Below the pieces are notes generated by a model. That model was not told the DNA's origin. It did no database searches and was given only the letters and a program-made list of their open reading frames with translations. The translations under genes and the position numbers were made by a program. A stretch of DNA of 20,708 nt from Veillonellaceae bacterium (lineage in GTDB: Bacteria > Bacillota > Negativicutes > Veillonellales > Veillonellaceae): the NCBI GenBank assembly GCA_900765165.1, contig CAAFQR010000201.1:1-20708 (forward strand), given 5' to 3'. This document shows, one piece after another, positions 1-6,844 of the stretch (position 1 is the stretch's first letter; each line of letters starts with the position of its first letter).

Positions 1-67
1 AAAGCCAGCAGAAGTATATTTTTATAACTAGCCTTTGACCAAACTTAAATGTTAGCAAAAAATGGTC

Positions 68-129
68 TTGACAATGGGGTCCACTTTAAGTGTATCAGCT
101 ATATTTACACCGAAAACAGACAATATAAT
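68..129 (+). promoter_or_regulatory. Promoter/operator region of the XRE regulator gene
   Basis: A perfect -35 hexamer TTGACA lies at 68-73 with a poor -10 (TGTATC, 91-96) at 17-bp spacing. A perfect TATAAT lies at 124-129 with only a weak TTTACA (104-109) at short spacing, so the true pairing is uncertain. Two inverted repeats overlap the region: CACTT-T-AAGTG (82-92) and GTGTA (90-94) with TACAC (106-110). This layout would suit autoregulation by the small XRE protein encoded just downstream; that is inference. Confidence 0.45.
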
Positions 130-196
130 ACGCTTTTTTTGACGGTGTTTGTGTGAAAATAGTAGTAGTACGTTGAAAAGGAAAGGGGGGCATGTG

Positions 197-463
197 ATGA
201 GGACAGTAGAAAAAGCGGAAATCCTTCGACAGATAGGCGCTAAGATAAGCTATCATCGGAAAATACGGAACATGACCCAGGCAGATTTAGCCAACAAAAT
301 TAGCATTGCCTACGATACCCTTGGTCGGATTGAACGGGGCAAATACAATGACAACATAGCAGTACCAATGCTCATAGAAATCGCAGAAGGACTCGGCGTA
401 GACTTCGACGTCTTTCTAAAATTCACCGACGAAGAAAAAGAACTCTGGCGCAAACGAGACTGA
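197..463 (+). CDS. XRE-family helix-turn-helix transcriptional regulator (88 aa)
   Basis: A small, probably cytoplasmic DNA-binding protein with a single HTH_3/XRE domain, about residues 10-70. The segment AKISYHRKIRNMTQADLA followed by a YDTLGRIERGK recognition region is typical. There is no further domain; the C-terminus is short and charged (EEKELWRKRD). The open frame extends upstream to a TTG at 149, but the purine-rich ribosome site GGAAAGGGGGG (180-190) sits 6 bases before the ATG at 197, so 197 is the preferred start (GTG 194 is possible). It is a solitary gene, convergent with the FAH gene, and its stop codon abuts the first 72-bp repeat. Operator-like inverted repeats upstream suggest autoregulation. 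The target genes are unknown. It could be an orphan regulator left from a mobile element, but no such element is visible. Confidence 0.85.
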   Translation: MRTVEKAEILRQIGAKISYHRKIRNMTQADLANKISIAYDTLGRIERGKYNDNIAVPMLIEIAEGLGVDFDVFLKFTDEEKELWRKRD

Positions 464-607
464 TGATGCGCTAACTATCTCAGTCCACGGTTGTCGGCAG
501 ACCAAACTCAGGCCGGACGCTAAGACGCGCCCGCCTGATGCGCTAACTATCTCAGTCCACGGTTGTCGGCAGACCCAATCCAGGCCGGACGCTAAGACGG
601 CTCCTCG
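464..607 (+). repeat. 72-bp direct tandem repeat, two copies
   Basis: Copy 1 (464-535) and copy 2 (536-607) are nearly identical: they differ by a few bases in the middle (around 513-517 versus 575-581) and in the last ~8 bases. A truncated third start (TGATGCGC) appears at 609-616. The period is a multiple of three, so the minus strand stays open across both copies and would encode a repeated 24-residue unit, but no ribosome site supports translation. Each unit resembles the last ~20 codons of the FAH gene on the opposite strand: read on the plus strand it begins D-A-L-T-I-S-V-H-G, against D-S-V-S-I-T-V-S-G in the protein. Confidence 0.85.
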
Positions 608-1012
608 ATGATGCGCAAGCAGCGTAGCGATTACTTGTGTGGTGTGCAATGGTGATGCACAGCATAGTTGCTTGCCAACAAAGTAAACTGGGAAAAGTGA
701 GGCACAATGAATTTGTCGGGTGAAGCTAAAATTTAGAAGAAATGCAGAAAAGCCCAGTTACGGGCGGGCTAAATACCATTGACGGAGGTCAGGTTTTAGA
801 ACGCCCGTAACTGGGCTTTCACATTTATAAAGTTGAGAGCACGACAAATTCATTGCAAGCAGGAGCAGGTTATCTTGTTGGCAAGCAACCTAACGCTTGT
901 GTGGAGGTATTTACACCACACAAGTAATCCTGCGAGCAGCAAGAGAGCCGTCTTACCGTCCAACTGGATTGGTTAGTGTGCCGATACCGCTGACTGTGAT
1001 ACTTACGCTATC
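536..1012. repeat. Large imperfect palindrome with regularly spaced perfect stems
   Basis: A long inverted repeat centred near 775-784. Perfectly matched blocks are 575-583/964-972 (9 bp), 593-603/945-955 (11), 629-645/913-929 (17), 667-681/875-889 (15), 705-718/842-855 (14) and 749-766/802-819 (18). They are separated by unmatched spacers of roughly 15-30 bases. The innermost 35-base loop folds further (CTAAA...TTTAG and GAC/GTC). Beyond the 9-bp block the arms continue as weaker similarity to about 536 and 1012. The right arm overlaps the stop codon and the last ~20 codons of the FAH gene; the left arm is the second 72-bp repeat. No transposase or reverse transcriptase is nearby. The region lies between two convergent genes and might act as a bidirectional terminator, but no good T-tract follows the stems. 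Confidence 0.8.
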
Positions 1013-1846
1013 ATCCTCGGCCAAAAATCTCGGCGGCTTAAAGCCCATTCCCACACCAGCCGGTGTACCGGTAGCAATAATATCGCCCGGTTCCAGGGTA
1101 ATACCGCGGCTTAAGGTGGCGATAAGCTTCGGAATGGAGAAAATTAAATCCTCGGTGGATCCGGCCTGGCGTAACTCACCGTTTACGTAAGTGTGAAATT
1201 CAAAGGACTTCGGCTGCTTTTCACCAAGTAAGATAGCCGGTCCCATAGGGCAGAAGGAGTCAAGACTCTTGCCCAATAACCACTGGATGTGGCGCTGCTG
1301 CAAGTCACGAGCGGTTACGTCATTGATGATGGTGTAACCGAAGATGTGGTCATACACTTCATCTTCCGGAATACGAGATGCGCGTTTGCCGATAATAACG
1401 GCCACTTCGCCTTCGTAGTCTACCTGGGACGTTGCGTCTTGATGAAGCTGAATCGGTTCGTTCGGGCCAATAACAGCAGTCGGCAACTTGGAGAAGAAAA
1501 TAGGGAAGTCCGGATCGTTCGGCTTGTCTGGGCTGAATTCCGCAATGTGTTCGCGGTAGTTCTTGCCGACGCAAAAAATATTTTTATGCGGGCGAATCGG
1601 TGCGAGTAAGGTTACATCTTCGAGGCGATACGGTTCAGCAACCGGCGTTTCGCGGTGTTTTTCCAAAGCGGTTGCTAAGGACAACAAGCCTTCGTCGCCT
1701 AATTCGATGAGTTCCTCAATGGATTCCGGCAAGAAAGTGAAATACGCTTCTTCCAAATCGGCGCTGCCGAGGATGGTGTTCGTTTCATCGTCGATAATAC
1801 CCCATTGCTCAAAACCGGTAGGGGTAACAAAATTGGCTATTTTCAT
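953..1846 (-). CDS. Fumarylacetoacetate hydrolase (FAH) family protein
   Basis: A cytoplasmic metal-dependent enzyme of the FAH superfamily, which contains C-C bond hydrolases, decarboxylases and oxaloacetate tautomerases acting on 2-oxo acids. Length is 297 aa: an N-terminal lid region of about 80 residues, then the catalytic domain. Expected metal ligands are visible: Glu145 and Glu147 in DYEGEVAVIIGK and Asp176 in NDVTARD. Lys193 lies in the conserved GKSLDSFCPMGP segment. TGTPAGVGMG and the terminal GIGTLTNPV are also family hallmarks. The start is backed by AGGAGG (complement of 1852-1857) five bases upstream. It lies 31 bases after the hypothetical gene at 1878-2282 on the same strand, probably in one transcript. 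Its 3' end is part of the large palindrome. The exact substrate cannot be told from sequence; YcgM/YisK-like activity is possible. Confidence 0.9.
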   Translation of the reverse strand: MKIANFVTPTGFEQWGIIDDETNTILGSADLEEAYFTFLPESIEELIELGDEGLLSLATALEKHRETPVAEPYRLEDVTLLAPIRPHKNIFCVGKNYREHIAEFSPDKPNDPDFPIFFSKLPTAVIGPNEPIQLHQDATSQVDYEGEVAVIIGKRASRIPEDEVYDHIFGYTIINDVTARDLQQRHIQWLLGKSLDSFCPMGPAILLGEKQPKSFEFHTYVNGELRQAGSTEDLIFSIPKLIATLSRGITLEPGDIIATGTPAGVGMGFKPPRFLAEDDSVSITVSGIGTLTNPVGR

Positions 1847-1877
1847 AAGAGCCTCCTATCATAATTATTTCACAAGA

Positions 1878-2282
1878 CTATTTTTCCAACAAATTAATCT
1901 TTTTTTCCAACCATTGCTTACAGCTTTCTACGTCGTTAAAGAAGCGTAAATCGCGTTCTTTTTTGAGGCTAATATATAAGCCGTACACAAAGGGGATTGT
2001 TTTGTCGCGATAGATGGTGAAGTCGTCAATAGCATAGTAAACACCTGGGGCTTTAGTGGTGTTTAGGTCTTCATAGGGAATCTGAATAATGTCATAGGGT
2101 TCGCCATCGGCGCGGCGACGTTTACGTCGTTTTACAAAATCAAATTTTACAGTCTCCTTACCATAGTTAACAGTTACAGAAATTGGCTTTTTGCCTGTGT
2201 AAGTTGCCAAAATTTCCTGAAATAACGCCCTAACCTCTTTTGGTGTTACTTGTCCTTCTTGAATCATATCTTTTATCGTCAT
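1878..2282 (-). CDS. Hypothetical protein (134 aa)
   Basis: Not recognised. The predicted protein is soluble, without a signal peptide or membrane segment. It has an acidic/amphipathic N-terminus, a strongly basic patch VKRRKRRRADG near residues 50-60, then a region rich in aromatic residues (YYAIDDFTIYR, FVYGLYISLKK) and a lysine-rich C-terminus. The basic patch could bind nucleic acid, but no known fold was recognised. The start is supported by GGGAG (complement of about 2291-2295) 8-9 bases before the ATG. It is read in the same direction as the FAH gene, 31 bases upstream of it, so the two may be cotranscribed. A TTGACA on the minus strand (complement of 2316-2321) hints at a promoter, but no good -10 follows at normal spacing. 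Confidence 0.7.
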   Translation of the reverse strand: MTIKDMIQEGQVTPKEVRALFQEILATYTGKKPISVTVNYGKETVKFDFVKRRKRRRADGEPYDIIQIPYEDLNTTKAPGVYYAIDDFTIYRDKTIPFVYGLYISLKKERDLRFFNDVESCKQWLEKKINLLEK

Positions 2283-2417
2283 GATAGCATCTCCCTAAAG
2301 ATATATGTGGATTGATGTCAACTTTTTTCTCAATTTAAATATATCATAATCTAGAAAAATATAAAAGATAATTGAGAATTCCCTATTAACTTTTTTGTTT
2401 TTCTAAATCCGTTGAAA

Positions 2418-2426
2418 TGATATAAT
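2418..2426 (+). promoter_or_regulatory. Extended -10 promoter for the hydroxyacid dehydrogenase gene
   Basis: TGATATAAT (TGn plus a perfect TATAAT at 2421-2426) lies in a very AT-rich stretch. The -35 match is poor (TTGTTT at 2395-2400 gives a 20-bp gap). Transcription from here would give a leader of about 100 bases that carries a small hairpin (2463-2470 with 2476-2483). The 2283-2536 interval, between divergent genes, otherwise shows no coding content. Confidence 0.55.
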
Positions 2427-2536
2427 AGTTTATAGACTATTATATTGAAGGGTATTCAGAATAGCTCTCCGTTAGGGGGCGCTGAACTGGATACGGCTCG
2501 TTTTATATCGCATAAAGTGATTGAGGAGGGATGGCT

Positions 2537-3514
2537 ATGAAAAAACCATTGGTTGTAGTACCCGGATTGGTTCGTAAGGATGCATTGGCGTATTTAAGTG
2601 AACATGTTGAAATAAAACAATGGACGGAAACGACGCCGATGCCTCGTGAAACCTTGAAGGAATGGCTTCGTGATGCAGATGGCTTGTGGAGCATTAATAC
2701 CTTCACTATTGATGAGGATTTACTGAAGGATGCGAAGAATCTAAAGGTTGTGGCGCAAGCATCGGTTGGCTACGATAACATTAAGGTGGCAGACTTAACG
2801 AAGCTAGGCATTCCTCATGGCAATACGCCTGACGTGTTGACGGAAACGGTTGCTGAATTGGCGTTCACTTTGGTAGCTGCTGCGCGTCGCCGTATTTTTG
2901 AAAACATGAATTTCGTAGCGTCCGGCGAATGGGCTAAGCGTCCGTCTAACATTAAAGGCCGCGACTTGAGCCGCACTACGCTGGGGATTATCGGCATGGG
3001 CAATATCGGCATTGCCATTTCCCGTCGCGCTCGCGCCTTTGGCATGACTGTTATTTACAACAATCGCCATCCGCGCAATGACGACCATTTGTATATGATT
3101 GAATATAAGGACCGCGACACACTGTTGGCAGAAAGTGACGTTGTGCTCGTTGTCACTCCTTTGACGCCGGAAACGTATCATATGATTAACGCCGATACGT
3201 TTAAAAAGATGAAGAAAGATGCGTTATTTGTAAACGTTGGTCGCGGTAAAATCGTGGACACCGATGCATTGGTAGATGCGCTGAATAATGGCGAAATCGA
3301 CTACGCGGCATTGGATGTAACGGATCCGGAGCCGTTACCGGCGGACCATCCGCTTCTTAAAACCGGTAAGGTGTTAGTTGTGCCGCACATTGGCTCCTTT
3401 ACGGACCGCACCCGTAAGGACATGGCGTTCTTAACGGCAGATAACCTCATTGCCGGTGTTCAGAAGAAAAAGCTGAAAACCTGCGTTAACCCGGAAGTGA
3501 ACTACGAAGACTAA
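2537..3514 (+). CDS. D-isomer-specific 2-hydroxyacid dehydrogenase
   Basis: A cytoplasmic NAD(P)H-dependent oxidoreductase that interconverts 2-oxo acids and D-2-hydroxy acids (D-lactate, glyoxylate/hydroxypyruvate or phosphoglycerate types). With the start at 2537 it is 325 aa, normal for the family. The Rossmann motif GMGNIG is at residues 153-158, and the catalytic triad is Arg236 (NVGRGKIVD), Glu265 (DPEPLP) and His284 (PHIGS). There is no C-terminal ACT domain, which argues against a regulated SerA. An in-frame ATG at 2531 is only one base from the GAGGAGG ribosome site (2523-2529), so the ATG at 2537, seven bases away, is preferred. It appears to be a single-gene transcript: a new promoter precedes glnS. 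Substrate preference cannot be fixed from motifs. Confidence 0.92.
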   Translation: MKKPLVVVPGLVRKDALAYLSEHVEIKQWTETTPMPRETLKEWLRDADGLWSINTFTIDEDLLKDAKNLKVVAQASVGYDNIKVADLTKLGIPHGNTPDVLTETVAELAFTLVAAARRRIFENMNFVASGEWAKRPSNIKGRDLSRTTLGIIGMGNIGIAISRRARAFGMTVIYNNRHPRNDDHLYMIEYKDRDTLLAESDVVLVVTPLTPETYHMINADTFKKMKKDALFVNVGRGKIVDTDALVDALNNGEIDYAALDVTDPEPLPADHPLLKTGKVLVVPHIGSFTDRTRKDMAFLTADNLIAGVQKKKLKTCVNPEVNYED

Positions 3515-3621
3515 GCGTAATGCGCTAACCGGCTGTGGCGTTTCAAACGGGAAAACGGCGCTGGCCGAAAGCAGTTTATTTCAGAGGGAAACAAATGGAG
3601 TAGCGGAATTGTGTTCCATAC

Positions 3622-3650
3622 TGTAAAAAAAGGTGGATTTATGGTACAAT
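3622..3650 (+). promoter_or_regulatory. Promoter for glnS
   Basis: TGG-TACAAT (3642-3650) is an extended -10, with a weak -35-like TGTAAA at 3622-3627 at 17-bp spacing. It lies about 45 bases before the TTG start of glnS. The 3515-3620 stretch before it holds only an imperfect hairpin (about 3530-3570) without a T-tract. Confidence 0.55.
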
Positions 3651-3695
3651 AATCCATTATGACACAGCCACAGACCACAGAGAGGAAGGGTACTT

Positions 3696-5366
3696 TTGGA
3701 AACGACAAACGAAAGTGTTAATTTTATAGAAGCGATTATTAATCGTGACAATGAAGAGGGAGTATACGGCAATCGCGTACATACGCGTTTCCCACCGGAA
3801 CCGAATGGTTATTTGCACATTGGTCATGCGAAGTCTATTTGCTTGAATTTCGGCTTAGGCTTGGAATACGGCGGCAAGACCAATCTTCGCTTTGACGACA
3901 CGAACCCGACGAAGGAAGATACGGAATACGTGCAGTCCATCGAAGAAGACGTAAAATGGTTGGGCTTCACTTGGGACAAACAGGTGTACTATGCGTCCGA
4001 TTACTTTGAAGAAATGTATGAATACGCTAAAAAATTGATTCGTCTTGGCAAGGCTTATGTGGATGACCAGACGCCGGAAGAAATCAAGAACACTCGTGGC
4101 GATTACAATACGCCGGGTACGGATAGCCCGTATCGCAACCGTTCCGTAGAAGAAAACTTGAAGCTTTTCGAAGAAATGAAGGAAGGCAAGTACCAGAACG
4201 GCGAAAAGACGTTGCGTGCGAAAATCGACATGCAGTCCCCGAATATCGTAATGCGCGACCCGGTTATTTATCGTATTTTGCATGCTCATCATCATCGCAC
4301 CGGCGACAAATGGTGCATTTATCCGATGTATGGCTATGCGCATCCCATCGAAGACGCCATTGAACGCATTACCCATTCCGTATGTACTTTGGAATTTGAA
4401 ATTCAGCGTCCGTTGTACGACTGGGTATTGGAAGATTGGGAAGATACAGAAAAACCGAAGCAGATTGAATTTGCCCGCTTGAACGTAACGAAGATGGTTA
4501 TGAGTAAGCGTAAGCTTCGTCAGCTCGTTGAAAACAACTTGGTTAGCGGCTGGGATGACCCGCGTATGCCGACCATTTCTGGTTTGCGCCGTCGCGGTTA
4601 CACGCCGGCAGCGATTCGCGATTTCTGTCAGCGCATCGGCGTTGCCAAAGCGGACAGCTTAGTTGATGTAGCACTTCTCGAATTCTGTATTCGCGAAGAT
4701 TTGAAATTAAAAGCCCCGCGCCAGATGGCGGTTATTAATCCGTTGAAGGTTGTCATCACCAACTATCCGGAAGGTAAGGAAGAAATGGTAACCGTGGAAA
4801 ACAACCCGGAAAACGAAGCTATGGGCACGCGTGAAGTTCCGTTCGGTCGTGAAATCTACATCGAACAGGACGACTTCATGGAAGTACCGGTGAAGAAGTT
4901 CTTCCGCATGACGCCGGGCAAGGAAGTTCGCTTAAAAGGCGCTTATATCGTAATGTGCAACGAAGTTGTGAAGAACGAAGACGGCTCCATTAAGGAAGTT
5001 CACTGCACCTACGATCCGGAAAGCCACAGCGGCAGCGGTTGTCAGCGTAAGGTTAAAGGTACCTTGCATTGGGTATCCGCCGCACATGCGGTAGATATGG
5101 AAATTCGCTTGTACGATTACCTCTTGAAGGAAGCCGAAGGCGACGAAAATGCCAATAAAGACTTCTTGCAGATGGTTAACCCGGATTCCTTGAAGGTATT
5201 CCAGGGCAAAGGCGAACCGGCCTTCGCTACCACCAAGCCGGAAGATCACTTCCAGTTCTTGCGTCAGGGTTATTTCGTAACTGATAAGGACAGCACCCCT
5301 GACCACATCATCATGAACCGCATCGTAGGCCTTCGCGATACGTGGGCTAAAGTGAAAAAAGACTGA
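3696..5366 (+). CDS. glnS: Glutamine--tRNA ligase
   Basis: Attaches glutamine to tRNA-Gln in an ATP-dependent cytoplasmic reaction. A class I catalytic core with the HIGH motif at residues 41-44 (PPEPNGYLHIGHAKS) and a KMSKS-type loop MSKRK beginning at Met269. The FDDTNP segment near residue 67 and the C-terminal anticodon-binding beta-barrels match GlnRS rather than discriminating GluRS. Length is 556 aa, normal for bacterial GlnRS. The start is TTG, supported by GAGGAAGGG (3682-3690) five bases upstream. Many Bacillota lack this enzyme and use GatCAB transamidation instead; its presence suits the few lineages, such as Negativicutes, that carry it. A secreted protein gene follows after 11 bases with no terminator, so the two are probably cotranscribed. 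Confidence 0.97.
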   Translation: METTNESVNFIEAIINRDNEEGVYGNRVHTRFPPEPNGYLHIGHAKSICLNFGLGLEYGGKTNLRFDDTNPTKEDTEYVQSIEEDVKWLGFTWDKQVYYASDYFEEMYEYAKKLIRLGKAYVDDQTPEEIKNTRGDYNTPGTDSPYRNRSVEENLKLFEEMKEGKYQNGEKTLRAKIDMQSPNIVMRDPVIYRILHAHHHRTGDKWCIYPMYGYAHPIEDAIERITHSVCTLEFEIQRPLYDWVLEDWEDTEKPKQIEFARLNVTKMVMSKRKLRQLVENNLVSGWDDPRMPTISGLRRRGYTPAAIRDFCQRIGVAKADSLVDVALLEFCIREDLKLKAPRQMAVINPLKVVITNYPEGKEEMVTVENNPENEAMGTREVPFGREIYIEQDDFMEVPVKKFFRMTPGKEVRLKGAYIVMCNEVVKNEDGSIKEVHCTYDPESHSGSGCQRKVKGTLHWVSAAHAVDMEIRLYDYLLKEAEGDENANKDFLQMVNPDSLKVFQGKGEPAFATTKPEDHFQFLRQGYFVTDKDSTPDHIIMNRIVGLRDTWAKVKKD

Positions 5367-5377
5367 GGTGCGGCTAG

Positions 5378-6025
5378 ATGAAACGATTTTTTAAGCGTGT
5401 AATCTCCGTAGCGTTAGTAGCGGCCGCCGTAATGGGCGGCGCTGCCTTCGCGGAAGGTCAGCGTACGGTTATGATTAGCGCCATTCCTACGCCGCAGAAT
5501 TTCATTATTAACAAAGGGGCCCAGGCGGCGCTCTTTGCCGGTAATGGCGGCACCGATATTCAGCAGACCTTGCTCGATATGGGTATGCTCAGTGCCGATG
5601 TGTATCAGGTAACCTACAAGAACGGCGACGTGTATAAGTATGGTGTTATTGGCGATGTGCGCTTTGGTACGCAGGGCTTGCAGAACCTGGGGATCAATGG
5701 TTCTATGCCGGAGCTCGGTTCCAATGGTCAGGTTACCGATACGTCGTATTTAGCGGCGTTAGCGCAGGTTATCAACAATGGTGGCAGTAATTACCAGGTG
5801 CCTTACACGGTGGTAAGTCCGTTGACGAAACAGAAAAACGGCACCTATGTTGGTACTGTAAAGGTGATAAACACGGTATCCGGCGTTAATTACACGGAAA
5901 TTTTGCACATCGTGCTATACGATAATATTTACTTTGGTGCGACGGCTCGCGTTATTGCTCTTGGCGGCGATGACGATGCGTTGCTGTGGCCGCTCTTGAA
6001 GGGCTACACCCGCGTGTTTAAATAA
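5378..6025 (+). CDS. Secreted/periplasmic protein of unknown function (215 aa)
   Basis: Not recognised beyond its export signal. Residues 1-25 form a clear Sec signal peptide: basic MKRFFKR, a hydrophobic stretch of Val and Ala, and an AFA-E cleavage site. The mature part of about 190 residues is rich in Gly, Asn, Val and Thr, with alternating hydrophobic segments such as YTVVSPLTKQ and YTEILHIVLYDNIYF, suggesting a beta-rich fold. There are no cysteines and no membrane helix after the signal peptide, so it is probably soluble in the periplasm or associated with the envelope. It starts 11 bases after the glnS stop; a GAGGTG ribosome site overlaps that stop codon, which suggests translational coupling. 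No terminator was seen before the DoxX gene. Confidence 0.8.
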   Translation: MKRFFKRVISVALVAAAVMGGAAFAEGQRTVMISAIPTPQNFIINKGAQAALFAGNGGTDIQQTLLDMGMLSADVYQVTYKNGDVYKYGVIGDVRFGTQGLQNLGINGSMPELGSNGQVTDTSYLAALAQVINNGGSNYQVPYTVVSPLTKQKNGTYVGTVKVINTVSGVNYTEILHIVLYDNIYFGATARVIALGGDDDALLWPLLKGYTRVFK

Positions 6026-6089
6026 TCGTACTCACGCAGGTACTCGTGTATACTGGTAATGGTGTTCTCACTGTTCAGGAGGTTTCATC

Positions 6090-6503
6090 TTGAATTTTCT
6101 GTTCCGTAATTTGTTTCGGTACCAGGATTTAGGCTTGTTATTCTATCGGCTGGCCCTCGGCGGATCCATGATGTTCCATGGTTATTTGAAATTCGCCGGC
6201 GGCGAACAGGCGCTGTACAATGTAGGTCACATGCTGGCACAGTTTGGCGTGCCCAGCTGGTATCTCGTGCTCGGTGTTATCGCAGCCTTTGGCGAAATGG
6301 TAGGCGGCGCGCTCTTAATATTGGGCTTGCTGACGCGCTTTGGCGCGTTGCTCGTCATGGCCACCTTAGGCGTGGCTACGGCAGTGCATTGGAGCGGCGG
6401 TTTCTTCAAATGGGATTATCCGTCACAAATGCTGTGCGGTGCCATTATGTTATTTATTGCCGGCCCAGGCCGATTCAGCTTGGATCGAAAGCTAACTAAA
6501 TAG
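6090..6503 (+). CDS. DoxX family membrane protein (first copy)
   Basis: A small integral membrane protein of 137 aa with four hydrophobic helices, about residues 14-35, 55-78, 80-102 and 112-130. The segments FHGYLKFAGGE near residue 30 and GFFKWDYPSQM near residue 105 are typical of the DoxX/YphA group. DoxX-like proteins are linked to membrane redox processes, but the biochemical role here is unknown. The start is TTG, backed by a perfect AGGAGG (6077-6082) seven bases upstream. A TATACT at 6049-6054 may be a local promoter. A strong terminator follows at 6553. A close paralogue lies 340 bases downstream. Confidence 0.9.
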   Translation: MNFLFRNLFRYQDLGLLFYRLALGGSMMFHGYLKFAGGEQALYNVGHMLAQFGVPSWYLVLGVIAAFGEMVGGALLILGLLTRFGALLVMATLGVATAVHWSGGFFKWDYPSQMLCGAIMLFIAGPGRFSLDRKLTK

Positions 6504-6552
6504 CCTGTGAAATGAACAGCCTTCAGTACCGTTTCGGTAAGGAAGCGTTACA

Positions 6553-6598
6553 ACGGTGAAAGTCATAGTCAACAGACTGTGGTTTTCACCGTTTTTTT
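6553..6598 (+). terminator. Rho-independent terminator after the first DoxX gene
   Basis: The stem ACGGTGAAA (6553-6561)/TTTCACCGT (6584-6592) is extended inside by CATAGTC/GACTGTG (one G-U pair) with an AACA loop, and is followed by a run of seven Ts. The remaining intergenic stretch to 6690 is AT-rich and shows nothing else. Confidence 0.9.
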
Positions 6599-6693
6599 CG
6601 TCGTTTAATAGATGTTACTACGGTTGTTACAACGATGAGTAAAACGACAGTATGACATAAGAAACAAGCATAATAGACAATACGATAATAATG

Positions 6694-6726
6694 TTGACAA
6701 ACGATAGTTTTCTATAGTAATATAAT
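6694..6726 (+). promoter_or_regulatory. Promoter of the second DoxX gene
   Basis: A perfect TTGACA (6694-6699) is followed by AT-rich -10 candidates: TAATAT at 6718-6723 (18-bp spacing) or TATAAT at 6721-6726 (21-bp spacing). It would give a leader of roughly 110 bases before the ATG at 6845. Confidence 0.6.
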
Positions 6727-6756
6727 TCATGTAAAAAGCATAGGATTAAGAATGGA

Positions 6757-6815
6757 ACTCAGTTAGAAAGCAAAGTGAGTACAAAAGTTACTACGTGAAG
6801 TTCTAATAACTGAGT
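6757..6815 (+). promoter_or_regulatory. 5'-leader stem-loop of the second DoxX gene
   Basis: ACTCAGTTA (6757-6765) pairs perfectly with TAACTGAGT (6807-6815); GAA (6766-6768) can pair with TTC (6801-6803) across a small bulge. The hairpin ends 12 bases before the AGGAAGG ribosome site (6828-6834). There is no T-tract, so it is not a terminator; it may stabilise the message or regulate translation. Confidence 0.6.
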
Positions 6816-6844
6816 CTGACAACGATTAGGAAGGATTGAAAACT

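Noticed and set aside
464..607. CRISPR array
   Set aside because: Only two units, contiguous, with no variable spacers and no cas genes.
416..649. Minus-strand open frame with a 24-residue internal repeat
   Set aside because: It begins with TTG without a ribosome site and simply translates the 72-bp DNA repeats; its end runs antisense into the XRE gene.
590..960. Retron msr/msd or group II intron
   Set aside because: The fold is hairpin-like, but no reverse transcriptase or intron-encoded protein is nearby and no domain V-like motif was recognised.
897..1190. Plus-strand open frame antisense to the FAH gene end
   Set aside because: No ribosome site; the opposite strand has a clear FAH family protein, and the N-terminal similarity to the 416-649 frame comes from the inverted repeat.
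3530..3570. Terminator after the hydroxyacid dehydrogenase gene
   Set aside because: The hairpin has mismatches and bulges and no T-tract follows.
3855..4376. Long minus-strand open frame (173 aa) inside glnS
   Set aside because: A shadow of the glnS codon pattern; no family resemblance, and glnS is certain on the other strand.
6683..6697. Fur box upstream of the second DoxX gene
   Set aside because: CGATAAT is a half-site, but the right half matches the consensus at only about four of seven positions.
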